Shown here: in pieces, positions 1-6,710 of the stretch
Position numbering within the stretch: position 1 is the first letter of the stretch
Layout: every line of letters starts with the position of its first letter
Program-made: the position numbers and the translations under genes
Notes under the pieces: model-generated
Told to the model about the DNA's origin: nothing
What the model saw: the letters and a program-made list of their open reading frames with translations, nothing else
The model's database searches: none
DNA from: an uncultured Ectothiorhodospiraceae bacterium
Lineage (GTDB): Bacteria; Pseudomonadota; Gammaproteobacteria; UBA6429; Thiohalophilaceae
NCBI GenBank assembly: GCA_947259425.1
Contig: CAMYMO010000238.1
Span: 1 to 12,469 of the forward strand
Length of the DNA: 12,469 bases
Reading direction: 5' to 3'

Positions 1-16
1 TAAGATAGGCTTATGA

Positions 17-48
17 GTTAGCAATAAAGCCCCCTTTAATAAGCTAAC
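17..48. promoter_or_regulatory. Nested inverted repeat in the leader of the FecR/TPR/barrel gene
   Basis: GTTAGC (17-22) is complementary to GCTAAC (43-48). Inside it TAAAG (25-29) pairs with CTTTA (34-38) around a four-C loop. No T-run follows, so it is not a classical terminator of an upstream gene. It could be an operator or a leader hairpin; the function is unknown. Confidence 0.4.
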
Positions 49-58
49 CCAAAATAAA

Positions 59-77
59 TTAATCTAGATTAGATTAA
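59..77. promoter_or_regulatory. Operator-like inverted repeat
   Basis: TTAATCT (59-65) and AGATTAA (71-77) form a 7-5-7 inverted repeat. The overlapping 12-mer TAATCTAGATTA (60-71) is itself a perfect palindrome. It lies about 120 bp upstream of the start at 195. In the rest of the leader I found no convincing sigma-70 -35/-10 pair, although AT-rich -10-like strings occur at 143-148 and 163-176. A repressor or activator site is plausible but unproven. Confidence 0.35.
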
Positions 78-194
78 ATATGGTGTGTACCGCATCCCGT
101 CCCCAAGGATGATTGATCATAAAAAAACGTTAGGAAGACGGATATAAAATGGGATGCGCAGATATAAAGATAATATCAGGGAGCTGCGAACAAA

Positions 195-3100
195 ATGGTC
201 AAGCGACTTCAGCAGGGTGTCGTGTTCATCGCCTTTATTTCACTGGCGACAATCAGTCATGCCGAAGAAAGCGGGCAATGTAAAAATTGGGTCGCCAAAG
301 CGGCCGCCGTCGTCGGTACCATTGACGCCAAGCGTCATGGCCAACAAGACTGGCAACCCGTCATACGTAATAATACCTATTGCCCCGGCGATCAAATCCG
401 CGCCGCCAAGGACAGTAGTGCCACATTAGTCTTCACCAATGAAACCCTGGTCACCCTCGATCAACTCACCGCGATTACGATCAATAAAATTGATAACGAT
501 GGTCCGTCCATACTGGAACTGGTTAAAGGTATTGCGCACTTTATCTCGCGCGTCCCCCGCAGCTTAAAGATCAACACCCCATTCGTTAACGCGGCGATTG
601 AAGGCACAGAATTTGTCGTCGAAGTGGGCGAAACCGAAACCAACGTGACCGTCTTCGAAGGCACGGTGTTAACCGCCAATGAGCAAGGTGAATTACGGGT
701 CACCAATAACGAGACCTCGAAAAGCATCGCAGGTCAGGCCCCGCAAAAGATCTTAATGGCCCGCCCGCGTGATGCAGTGCAATGGGCGGTGTATTTTCCG
801 CCGGTTACTAAAGGTGAAACCGACAGCGATATCAAAGCACAGCAATCGATCGCGGCCATCGTCAACAATCAGGACAATGCCCTGGCGCTCGCCCAGGAAG
901 CCGTCAGCCTGGCACCCGATGCCGCCGCCAGCCATATTGCCTTATCCTATGCCTGGCAATCTAAATTTGAATTAACCAAGGCCATGGCCAGCGCCATCAC
1001 CGCCACCGAAAAAGAAGCAGATAATGCCATCGCCTGGGCACGCCTGGCCGAACTGCAACTTTCCGTTGGCGAACTCTCACGGGCATTAACCTCAGCCGAA
1101 AAGGCCAAAGCATTAGACCCGAGCCATGCCCGCACCCATACGATCTTGGGCTATGCCTACTTAACGAAAATCAGGATTACCAAAGCCCGCGAAACGTTCA
1201 ATAAGGCGATCGAACTCGACCAAAGCGATCCGCTGCCGCATTTAGGCTTAGGACTGGCGATGATTCGTCGCAACGAATTGACCGAAGGCCGACGCGAGAT
1301 CGAGATCGCCGCCGCACTCGACCCCAATAACTCGATCATCCGCAGTTACTTAGGTAAGGCCTACTTCGAAGAAAAACGCGGCCCACTCGATGCCGAGCAG
1401 TTTGCGATGGCCAAAGAGCTCGATCCGAATGACCCGACCCCGTATTTCTATGATGCGATACGCAAACAAACCGAAAATGATCCGGTTGGGGCGTTAAAAG
1501 ACATTAATAAATCCATAGCGCTAAATGATAATCGTGCGGTGTTTCGTTCGAGTTTGCAGTTGGATCAGGATGAGGCCGTGCGCAATGCAAGTTTGGCGAG
1601 GATTTATCAAGATCTAGGTTTTGAACAACCCGCAATCAACGAAGCAAGCAAATCGCTCAATCAAGATCCAAGCAGTCACTCGGCACATCGGTTTTTAGCG
1701 GACGCATATTCTAACAAACCAAAATATGAGATTGCGCACGCAAGTGAATTATTTCAAGCACAAATGTTACAACCGCTTGGACAAATTCTCTTACAGCCTC
1801 AATCCATTGAATCTGATCTTGATATATTAAATTTCTCTAACTCCTTTGGTAACAGTTCATCAGACGTTACAAATTTATTTAACCGTAACGGGGCATCTGC
1901 ATCGTTTAATTTATTTTCTGGTAACCAAAATACCCGCGGCGATGAACTCTTAATTTCTGGTCTTTACAACAAATTTGCAATTAGCGCGGCACAATTTGCC
2001 TATAAAAACGATGGCTTTCGAGAAAATAATGATGTTGATCACGCATTATATAATTTATTTGTTCAGGGAAAACTTACAAATAATTTATCAATTCAGGCCG
2101 AATATCTCAATCGTAGTACCGACAAAGGGGATTTGGCTCTTCGATTTGATCCAACAGTTTTTAATCCAAATGAGAGAAATGAAATTGACACCGAGATGGG
2201 AAGAGTTGGATTTACCCAAAAGTTTCATGCTAATAACACTCTTCTTGGCTCCTTTATTAATAGAAACTTATTGGATAAAAAAGAAATTATTAATTCTATC
2301 CCAGGCGTGTTTACTCAGACAATTACAACTTTAGATGATGAAAATGCTAATATTGCTGAACTACAAGATACTCATGTTTCAAATTCGTACAATATAGTGT
2401 CCGGATTATCAGTAACGGATATTAATCATATTAAGACAGTAACAACACATACCGTGGTAGTTACTCCTCCTGTAGACAACACAAGTATTATTCCTTCAAA
2501 TCTAGATAGGGAACACAAATCTGCGTATATATATTCTAATATATCTGCATCAAAAAATATTAAATTCGATGTAGGCCTCTCTTACGATATATATGAAACT
2601 ACAGACCAAGAAATTAATCGATTAAATCCCAAAATTGGTGCAAAAATATTCTTTTCAGACAACACGGTGTTACGTCTAGCCTCTTTGTCAGCATTAAATA
2701 AACCAATTCCTGGATTACAAACACTCGAGCCGACACAAGTATCTGGGTTTAACCAATTCTATGATGACCGGAATGGAACAAAAATAATTCAGCATGGAAT
2801 TGGTTTTGAACACAACCAGGACAATAAAGTCATAGTTGGACTTGAATCTATTTATCGTGACCTGGAGTCACCTCTGATATCTGGTGGCTCACTCTTATTT
2901 GATGACCTGACCGAATTAAATCATCAACTTTATCTAAACTGGATTATAAATCGCACATTTAGCATTAATGCCAGTGTATTCTATGAAAAATTTGAAAATG
3001 TAAATACAAACGATCTCTTAACTTTAAATAAAATAACAACAACTGAATACCCAATCAGTTTCAATATTCACTCAAGCCCGGGAATCAATTTTAAATTTGT

Positions 3101-3347
3101 CACCACATATGTAGATCAGGATCTTACAGACGCGGCAAATAACGAATTTCATGACAGCTTTTGGGTCGCCGACTCTATTCTTGAGTATAGATTTCCCAGA
3201 AGATTTGGACGACTTTCGATTGGCGTAAATAATTTATTTGATGAACAATTTAATTTCTATAACATAAATTATCAAGGTGAAACAAACAACCCTAAGTACA
3301 TCCCAGCTCGCTCAATTCTCGCGCAATTAATAATTAATTTAAATTAA
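195..3347 (+). CDS. Secreted FecR-domain / TPR / outer-membrane beta-barrel protein
   Basis: This 1050-residue protein is predicted to be exported. Residues 1-23 form a signal peptide (positive n-region, hydrophobic core, SHA before the cleavage site). Residues ~60-160 are a FecR-like domain (INTPFVNAAIEGTEFVVEV is characteristic). Residues ~215-520 are tandem TPRs, with repeated A..LDPS/A..LDPN endings. Residues ~550-1050 resemble a TonB-receptor barrel, ending in a typical final segment (GVNNLFDEQF ... IPARSILAQL). No plug domain or TonB box is evident, and the last residue is Asn rather than the usual aromatic. The ATG at 195 is preceded by AGGGAG (178-183), a slightly long spacing. The role is inferred: surface transport, export or display, with the TPRs as a periplasmic docking platform. 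The first ~430 codons are GC-rich and the rest AT-rich. The small peptide gene 33 bp downstream is probably co-transcribed. The architecture call is firm; the substrate is unknown. Confidence 0.85.
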   Translation: MVKRLQQGVVFIAFISLATISHAEESGQCKNWVAKAAAVVGTIDAKRHGQQDWQPVIRNNTYCPGDQIRAAKDSSATLVFTNETLVTLDQLTAITINKIDNDGPSILELVKGIAHFISRVPRSLKINTPFVNAAIEGTEFVVEVGETETNVTVFEGTVLTANEQGELRVTNNETSKSIAGQAPQKILMARPRDAVQWAVYFPPVTKGETDSDIKAQQSIAAIVNNQDNALALAQEAVSLAPDAAASHIALSYAWQSKFELTKAMASAITATEKEADNAIAWARLAELQLSVGELSRALTSAEKAKALDPSHARTHTILGYAYLTKIRITKARETFNKAIELDQSDPLPHLGLGLAMIRRNELTEGRREIEIAAALDPNNSIIRSYLGKAYFEEKRGPLDAEQFAMAKELDPNDPTPYFYDAIRKQTENDPVGALKDINKSIALNDNRAVFRSSLQLDQDEAVRNASLARIYQDLGFEQPAINEASKSLNQDPSSHSAHRFLADAYSNKPKYEIAHASELFQAQMLQPLGQILLQPQSIESDLDILNFSNSFGNSSSDVTNLFNRNGASASFNLFSGNQNTRGDELLISGLYNKFAISAAQFAYKNDGFRENNDVDHALYNLFVQGKLTNNLSIQAEYLNRSTDKGDLALRFDPTVFNPNERNEIDTEMGRVGFTQKFHANNTLLGSFINRNLLDKKEIINSIPGVFTQTITTLDDENANIAELQDTHVSNSYNIVSGLSVTDINHIKTVTTHTVVVTPPVDNTSIIPSNLDREHKSAYIYSNISASKNIKFDVGLSYDIYETTDQEINRLNPKIGAKIFFSDNTVLRLASLSALNKPIPGLQTLEPTQVSGFNQFYDDRNGTKIIQHGIGFEHNQDNKVIVGLESIYRDLESPLISGGSLLFDDLTELNHQLYLNWIINRTFSINASVFYEKFENVNTNDLLTLNKITTTEYPISFNIHSSPGINFKFVTTYVDQDLTDAANNEFHDSFWVADSILEYRFPRRFGRLSIGVNNLFDEQFNFYNINYQGETNNPKYIPARSILAQLIINLN

Positions 3348-3380
3348 CTAGTGTAAAAATAAAAACAGGAGGAGTAAATT

Positions 3381-3608
3381 ATGAGTAATGTTGTAAGCAC
3401 AGGAGCAGCCGTTGTTGCTGCCGGTAGTCTAGCCCTTGCAGGTTTTACATACTTTTCATTGTCAGGTTTCGAACCCACAATCGATGGAAACTGCTATTTT
3501 AGAGATACATCACAAGGAAACTCGATTTGTTTAACAGCAAGTGCTGCTGAAACTGGAAATTACTGCGTTGGCTTGTGGAAAGCAGCCCCACCATGTCCGG
3601 CAAGGTAA
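3381..3608 (+). CDS. Small four-cysteine peptide with N-terminal hydrophobic segment
   Basis: This 75-residue product has a very strong ribosome-binding site (AGGAGGAG, 3367-3374, six bases before ATG). Residues ~8-28 are a hydrophobic Ala/Val/Leu stretch with no Lys or Arg before it, so it is an atypical signal peptide or a membrane anchor. The tail has four cysteines at 38, 50, 62 and 72 (C-x11-C-x11-C-x9-C-P-A-R-stop), suggesting two disulphides in the periplasm or outside the cell. It lies 33 bp after the barrel gene and ends just before a terminator, so it is likely the last gene of a two-gene operon. I recognise no family. The same cysteine tail recurs in the product of 3999-4464, which argues that this ORF is real. 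It may be a peptide exported or received by the barrel protein; that is inference. Confidence 0.7.
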   Translation: MSNVVSTGAAVVAAGSLALAGFTYFSLSGFEPTIDGNCYFRDTSQGNSICLTASAAETGNYCVGLWKAAPPCPAR

Positions 3609-3625
3609 TACTAATAGAAATGATG

Positions 3626-3648
3626 AACCGGCCTTCGGGTCGGTTTTT
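3626..3648 (+). terminator. Rho-independent terminator with UUCG tetraloop
   Basis: AACCGGCC (3626-3633) pairs with GGTCGGTT (3638-3645), with one G-U pair, around a TTCG loop (3634-3637). The T-run is 3644-3648. It lies 17 bases after the stop of the small peptide gene and so ends the FecR/TPR/barrel-peptide operon. Confidence 0.85.
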
Positions 3649-3907
3649 ATTCTCGTATAATATTTCCCATTAACAATAGACATCACACGCCCTCCTTTAC
3701 TGATGGTGCGCTAGCACACTTGCGTGATTCATTCCCCCACCAAACGGCTTCTGGATTGTGACGATGTTAAACTAATCGTATGAACACATAACGCTATCGA
3801 CCTACCAAAAATAAAACACGTACACCAAAACAGATTAATGAACTCTTAAACTGTACCGACTGCTTCTATTGTCCTTAGTAATAGTAAATGTGCTCTGATT
3901 TACACAC

Positions 3908-3936
3908 TTTACCTCGTACTAAACTTACAACATAAT
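3908..3936 (+). promoter_or_regulatory. Candidate sigma-70 promoter for the pentamer-repeat gene
   Basis: TTTACC (3908-3913) and CATAAT (3931-3936) are separated by 17 bases and match the -35 and -10 consensus at 4/6 and 5/6 positions. Start of transcription would be near 3943, giving a leader of about 55 bases before the ATG at 3999. The rest of 3650-3998 holds no ORF of note. A GTGC/GCAC hairpin at 3706-3717 is the only other structure I see there. Confidence 0.5.
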
Positions 3937-3998
3937 ACGGTCAGCCCCCAAACCAATTGATTGCACTAATATGGAAACTAATTTATAAGGAAATGCCT

Positions 3999-4464
3999 AT
4001 GAAATACGCACTACACTCTGTTCTGTTCTGTTCTGTTCTTTAGCAGTTTAACTCAAGCCCAATCTCCCGATAGAGATCCCAATGCGCCAATTAGCAGTAT
4101 ACAATTTACGCCCAGCGGTTTAGTTGTTATTGATGAGGATGGGAATGTTGAAAACATTCAAGGTTCGGTCATTATTGTTAATCATGATCAAACCATTTCA
4201 GTAGACGCTGATGGTAACTTCATTTCTGCTGATGCTGTCAACGAGAATGGTTCGTTAAAAAACACTGATACTGGAACTAAAATAACGTCATCCTTTACAG
4301 CATCACCGTTCTCAAACACGACGTTACAACAATCTGCATTACCTGCAGAGAACGGGAGTTGCCATATCCCAACAACTATCTCTGGTGAGGCTACATGTAG
4401 AGATGTGGATCCATATTTTGGGTATTGTTTCTACCCTCGCCTCCCAGGTAGATGTCCAACCTGA
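3999..4464 (+). pseudogene. Secreted four-cysteine protein, out of frame at a signal-peptide pentamer repeat (phase-OFF or decayed)
   Basis: From ATG 3999 (AAGGA at 3987-3991) translation stops at TAG 4041 after 14 codons. A second frame, in phase +1, is open from ~4015 to TGA 4462. It begins with a signal-peptide core and the cleavage-like string SLTQAQS, and has no ATG of its own. One extra TCTGT (+5) or two fewer (-10) joins the frames. With +1 unit the product is 156 residues, starting MKYALHSVLFCSVLFFSSLT and then QAQS. The mature region has acidic D/N-G turns (DEDGN, DADGN, NENGS), then a C-terminal C-x11-C-x9-C-x8-C-P-T tail resembling that of the 75-residue peptide upstream. A strong terminator follows. 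A phase-variable secreted protein fits best. A dead gene or a sequencing indel cannot be excluded from one sequence. Confidence 0.7.
4017..4036 (+). repeat. (TCTGT)4 pentanucleotide tandem repeat in coding sequence
   Basis: There are four perfect TCTGT units (4017-4021, 4022-4026, 4027-4031, 4032-4036), followed by a near-unit TCTTT. They lie within the signal-peptide codons, so a change of unit number shifts the reading frame. The arrangement parallels the coding CTCTT repeats in the leader of Neisseria opa genes (established knowledge). Confidence 0.9.
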
Positions 4465-4473
4465 AGCTAAATC

Positions 4474-4501
4474 AAAACCGGCCTTAAGGCCGGTTTTTTT
4501 T
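4474..4501 (+). terminator. Strong rho-independent terminator
   Basis: AAAACCGGCC (4474-4483), a TTAA loop and GGCCGG (4488-4493) followed by eight T (4494-4501) form a perfect stem. It begins ten bases after the stop of the four-cysteine gene. Its core resembles the terminator at 3626-3648 (shared AACCGGCCTT). A strong terminator here implies that the upstream gene is or was a transcribed functional unit. Confidence 0.9.
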
Positions 4502-4550
4502 GAATGAAGATCCTTCGTTTCGCTCCACATGCTTTACATTGCCTTTGAAC

Positions 4551-4602
4551 CGCTTCGCGTTTCATGCAGTCACTGCTTAGAATCGCTTTGTGTTTCGTGC
4601 AG
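4551..4602. repeat. Imperfect 19-bp direct repeat in intergenic debris
   Basis: Positions 4551-4569 and 4584-4602 match at 16 of 19 bases (CGCTT-G-GTTTC-TGCAG pattern), offset by 33 bp. No ORF crosses them convincingly. They lie in a 680-bp gene-free stretch (4502-5184) that otherwise contains degenerate palindromes. Confidence 0.4.
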
Positions 4603-4649
4603 CGTTCCCTTCGCTCTGCTCAAGTCATTTCCTGCGATATGCTCTGTTT

Positions 4650-4715
4650 AGGATGACGGGCCCTGGATTCCCTTCTCCAAGGGGAAAGTGCCCAGTGCCT
4701 ATGACAACAGAGTAG
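4650..4715. repeat. Degenerate copy of the REP-like element seen at the window end
   Basis: GGATGACGGGCCCTGGATTC (4651-4670), then CTTCTCCAAGGGGAAAGTGC, parallels the second hairpin of the units at 12192-12300 (CCTGGATTCCCCCTCTCCAG, then GGGGAAAAGTGCCC). This links the intergenic debris to the same repeat family. Confidence 0.6.
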
Positions 4716-4889
4716 AAAACATTCGAACTGAAGGTGAATAAGTCACAATCCTGGGTATTAATTAGTCACATCTTTCTTAAAATCAATCACTTACATTAGG
4801 TCCATCACGGAAAGATGAGGGGCGCCATGGAGGGCTTAATTCCTTTCAAAATCGTCATCTGGCTTTCTTCTTATAAGCAGTCTACCTGC

Positions 4890-4906
4890 CATTCCTGCTG
4901 GGAATG
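4890..4906. repeat. Short palindrome, possible REP remnant
   Basis: CATTCC (4890-4895) and GGAATG (4901-4906) are inverted around TGCTG. The sequence resembles the first hairpin (CATTCCCGC...GCGGGAATC) of the terminal repeat units, so it may be a decayed copy. Confidence 0.35.
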
Positions 4907-5025
4907 AGTGGTTTTGTGTTGCTGTATTTAAATTAATACCCTTTTCATGTCCTCTAAAGTGATAAGTAGGGGGGCACCCTAGCCCTCGGCTGTAGCCGTC
5001 TCCTTGGGGGTAAGTTATATCTTAT

Positions 5026-5060
5026 TCCCTCACCCTAGCCCTCTCCCTGAGGGAGAGGGA
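5026..5060. repeat. CCCTCACCCTAGCCC-type intergenic palindrome
   Basis: CCCTCTCCC (5039-5047) pairs perfectly with GGGAGAGGG (5051-5059) around TGA, preceded by CCCTCACCCTAG. Palindromes of this type are common between proteobacterial genes. A damaged relative (CACCCTAGCCCTC...) lies at about 4975-5010. It could also act as a transcript-end hairpin, but has no T-run. Confidence 0.6.
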
Positions 5061-5072
5061 ACTCTAGTAGGT

Positions 5073-5089
5073 ATGTGAATTTTTCACAT
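5073..5089. promoter_or_regulatory. Operator-like inverted repeat upstream of the BTAD activator
   Basis: ATGTGAA (5073-5079) and TTCACAT (5083-5089) form a perfect 7-3-7 inverted repeat about 95 bp before the start at 5185. The TGTGA/TCACA half-sites resemble CRP/FNR-family sites, but the spacing between them is five bases instead of six, so the binder is uncertain. It may mediate control of the activator gene. No clear -35/-10 pair was found between here and the gene, although TAATAT occurs at 5133-5138. Confidence 0.45.
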
Positions 5090-5184
5090 TAGGCCGTGAT
5101 CTTTTCGCACAGAAGCAAAACCGCATTAGACCTAATATTTAACTAACAGAAACACATTTGGACAGTGCAGTAAGGGGAAAGGTT

Positions 5185-6243
5185 ATGAACGTACAAATGA
5201 TGAATACCAATATAACACCAGGTGCACAACAGCCTGTCTTGGCCATGCTCGATGCCCACTATGCATTACAGGAAGGCAGTCAAAACGAAGCTCGTTCGGC
5301 AATGAAGACGGCTTTGCAGTTTTGCAAACAACGGGGTTGTGATCATCTGAAACTGTTGAACAATCAATTCTTAAAGGATCTGTTGATCTGGTCTTACCAG
5401 CAAGGCATCGAGAAAGAGTATGTCAAACAGAGTCTGAATTCGTTAATGATGGACGGTCCGGATGTGATCGACATTAATACTAAAGTCGATAAACCGGTGA
5501 AGATTTCAACTTTGGGTGATTTCTCTGTGCAGGTGGGTGAGCAAAGCTTGTCTTATACGCGTGCCGGTTATAACAAACCATTTGATCTGTTAAAGGCCTT
5601 GATTGCCTTTGGTGGCAAACAGGTTAATCGCACCAAGATCATCGATACCTTGTGGCCGGATGCGGAAGGTGACAGTGCGCGACGTAATTTTGATACCACC
5701 TTGCATCGTTTACGTAAGATGTTAAGCCACAACAAGGCGCTGATTTTACACGGCAGTCAACTCACCCTGGACCCACATTATGTTTGGGTTGATATCTGGG
5801 AGTTTGATCGCACCGTGGGTCAAATCGATGGAGAGTTACATCATATGGCCAGTAATCCTAATCTCGTTCGTCAATTAACGGATCATGTTATGGAATTATA
5901 CCAGGGGCATTTTTTACATAATGATCATGTCCGTCCATGGACACTGTCGTTACGTGAGAGTTTAAATGCCCGCTTTACCCATTTATTGATTCGACTGGGT
6001 CGCTACTGGCAGCAACAAGACAACCCAGATTTGTCGGTGGCCATTTTGTTGCGCGGCGTTGAACTGGAAAACACCTCTGAATCACTCTACCAGGAGTTAA
6101 TGAAGGTATACGTCAGCCAGGGACGTATGGCCGAGGCAGCAAGCACGTATTTACGCTGCCGCAAGGCCTTAGCGACTAACTTAAATGTCCTGCCGTCATC
6201 CGAAACGGTACGCATTTATAAATCCACCAGTATTCAAGCATAA
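5185..6243 (+). CDS. Winged-helix/BTAD transcriptional activator, stand-alone
   Basis: This 352-residue predicted DNA-binding activator is cytoplasmic. Residues ~18-95 are helical and TPR-like. Residues ~105-205 are an OmpR-type winged helix of the SARP/BTAD class (LGDFSVQVGE, FDLLKALIAFGG, IIDTLWPDAEGDSARRNFD, TLHRLRKML, WVDIWEFD). Residues ~210-350 are a BTAD domain (LYQGHFL, RFTHLLIRLG, SESLYQELMKVYVSQGRMAEA). From memory, this order matches the C-terminal third of long MalT-like AAA-BTAD regulators; here the ATPase part is absent and no open frame extends upstream. I chose ATG 5185 because AAGGGG (5172-5177) sits seven bases upstream; a TTG at 5158 is in frame but has no such site. It lies ~700 bp downstream of the peptide genes and is a candidate regulator of them (inference). 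The domain call is strong; the target is unknown. Confidence 0.85.
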   Translation: MNVQMMNTNITPGAQQPVLAMLDAHYALQEGSQNEARSAMKTALQFCKQRGCDHLKLLNNQFLKDLLIWSYQQGIEKEYVKQSLNSLMMDGPDVIDINTKVDKPVKISTLGDFSVQVGEQSLSYTRAGYNKPFDLLKALIAFGGKQVNRTKIIDTLWPDAEGDSARRNFDTTLHRLRKMLSHNKALILHGSQLTLDPHYVWVDIWEFDRTVGQIDGELHHMASNPNLVRQLTDHVMELYQGHFLHNDHVRPWTLSLRESLNARFTHLLIRLGRYWQQQDNPDLSVAILLRGVELENTSESLYQELMKVYVSQGRMAEAASTYLRCRKALATNLNVLPSSETVRIYKSTSIQA

Positions 6244-6280
6244 AATTGGATAAAGCAAATTTTCTATAGATGGATATAGG

Positions 6281-6303
6281 GATAAAAATAGCGATAAAAA
6301 TAG
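6281..6303. repeat. 11-bp direct repeat GATAAAAATAG
   Basis: GATAAAAATAG occurs at 6281-6291 and 6293-6303, 12 bp apart, flanked by related strings (GATATAGG at 6273, TATAGATAGG at 6310). SARP-class activators are known to bind short direct repeats spaced by about one helical turn. Whether this one uses these repeats is speculation. Confidence 0.35.
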
Positions 6304-6319
6304 GTAGGTATAGATAGGG

Positions 6320-6693
6320 GTTATCACTTGGCCGGGATGAGATCCGGCCGGGTGCTTAACCCATCGACGTTAGCTAGCTAAGCAGTACTTTTTATTGTCG
6401 AGGCTGCCGGTGGTTACGATAAAACCTGTGAGACCGATGACGTTGACCAGGCTAAATTCGAAGCACCAAAACCGAACGGCCCCTCGGCAGCCAAACAGCA
6501 GACTCATGCAGCCTGTAGATGACGCCTTCGCTGTCTCGTTGGGGCCTACCCCAGCGATGACAGCATAGCAAAGCGACCTTTCGGTTAGGGTCGAATTGGG
6601 GTAACGGGCTAAGGTAATAAACTTTTTTCCAAGAGCAGTGTCCGCACTGCTTCTCCCCCGTTGCGGTTCAGGCTCCTGGACCGCATTTTTTTT
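6320..6693 (+). ncRNA. Candidate structured RNA or structured 3' UTR ending in a terminator
   Basis: The 450-bp stretch between the BTAD gene and the next ORF is dense in inverted repeats. GGCCGG (6330-6335) pairs with CCGGCC (6344-6349). GGGT (6350-6353) pairs with ACCC (6359-6362). GGCTGCCG (6402-6409) pairs perfectly with CGGCAGCC (6485-6492), closing a ~75-base domain. A hairpin spans 6530-6564 (GCTGTC/GACAGC outside, TGGGG/CCCCA inside). CGACC (6574-6578) pairs with GGTCG (6589-6593). AGCAGTG (6634-6640) pairs with CACTGCT (6645-6651). A terminator at 6663-6693 completes it. It does not contain the signatures of tmRNA, RNase P, SRP or 6S RNA that I know. The 5' end is a guess, as no clear promoter is visible. 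Open frames in it (such as 6382-6520) lack start codons. It could be the 3' UTR of the BTAD mRNA rather than a separate RNA. Confidence 0.45.
6663..6693 (+). terminator. Strong rho-independent terminator
   Basis: GCGGTTCAG (6663-6671) pairs with CTGGACCGC (6676-6684): nine pairs, one of them G-U, around a GCTC loop. Eight T follow (6686-6693). It ends the transcript of the BTAD gene or of the putative RNA. Confidence 0.85.
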
Positions 6694-6710
6694 GCGATCG
6701 ATTTTTCATA

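Noticed and set aside
113..148. TTGATC...TATAAA promoter for the FecR/TPR/barrel gene
   Set aside because: The spacing of 24 bases is too long for sigma-70, and no other convincing pair was found.
3957..3985. TTGATT plus AT-rich -10 just before the 3999 gene
   Set aside because: The -10 would touch the ribosome-binding site, so the mRNA would start too late. The 3908/3931 pair is better placed.
4339..4530. Minus-strand ORF of 63 codons
   Set aside because: It lies antisense to the four-cysteine gene and runs through its terminator, with no sign of its own signals.
5158..5184. TTG start nine codons upstream for the BTAD activator
   Set aside because: It lacks a ribosome-binding site; AAGGGG sits at the right distance before ATG 5185.
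6382..6520. Open frame with protein-like composition (VEAAGGYDKTCETDDVDQAK...)
   Set aside because: It has no start codon or ribosome-binding site, and it overlaps the long-range 8-bp helix. Kept only as part of the putative RNA.
6621..6710. Zinc-ribbon-like CPHC in the frame preceding the start-less ORF
   Set aside because: There is no start codon and no second CxxC, and the codons coincide with two hairpins and the T-run of a strong terminator, so the string is probably accidental.
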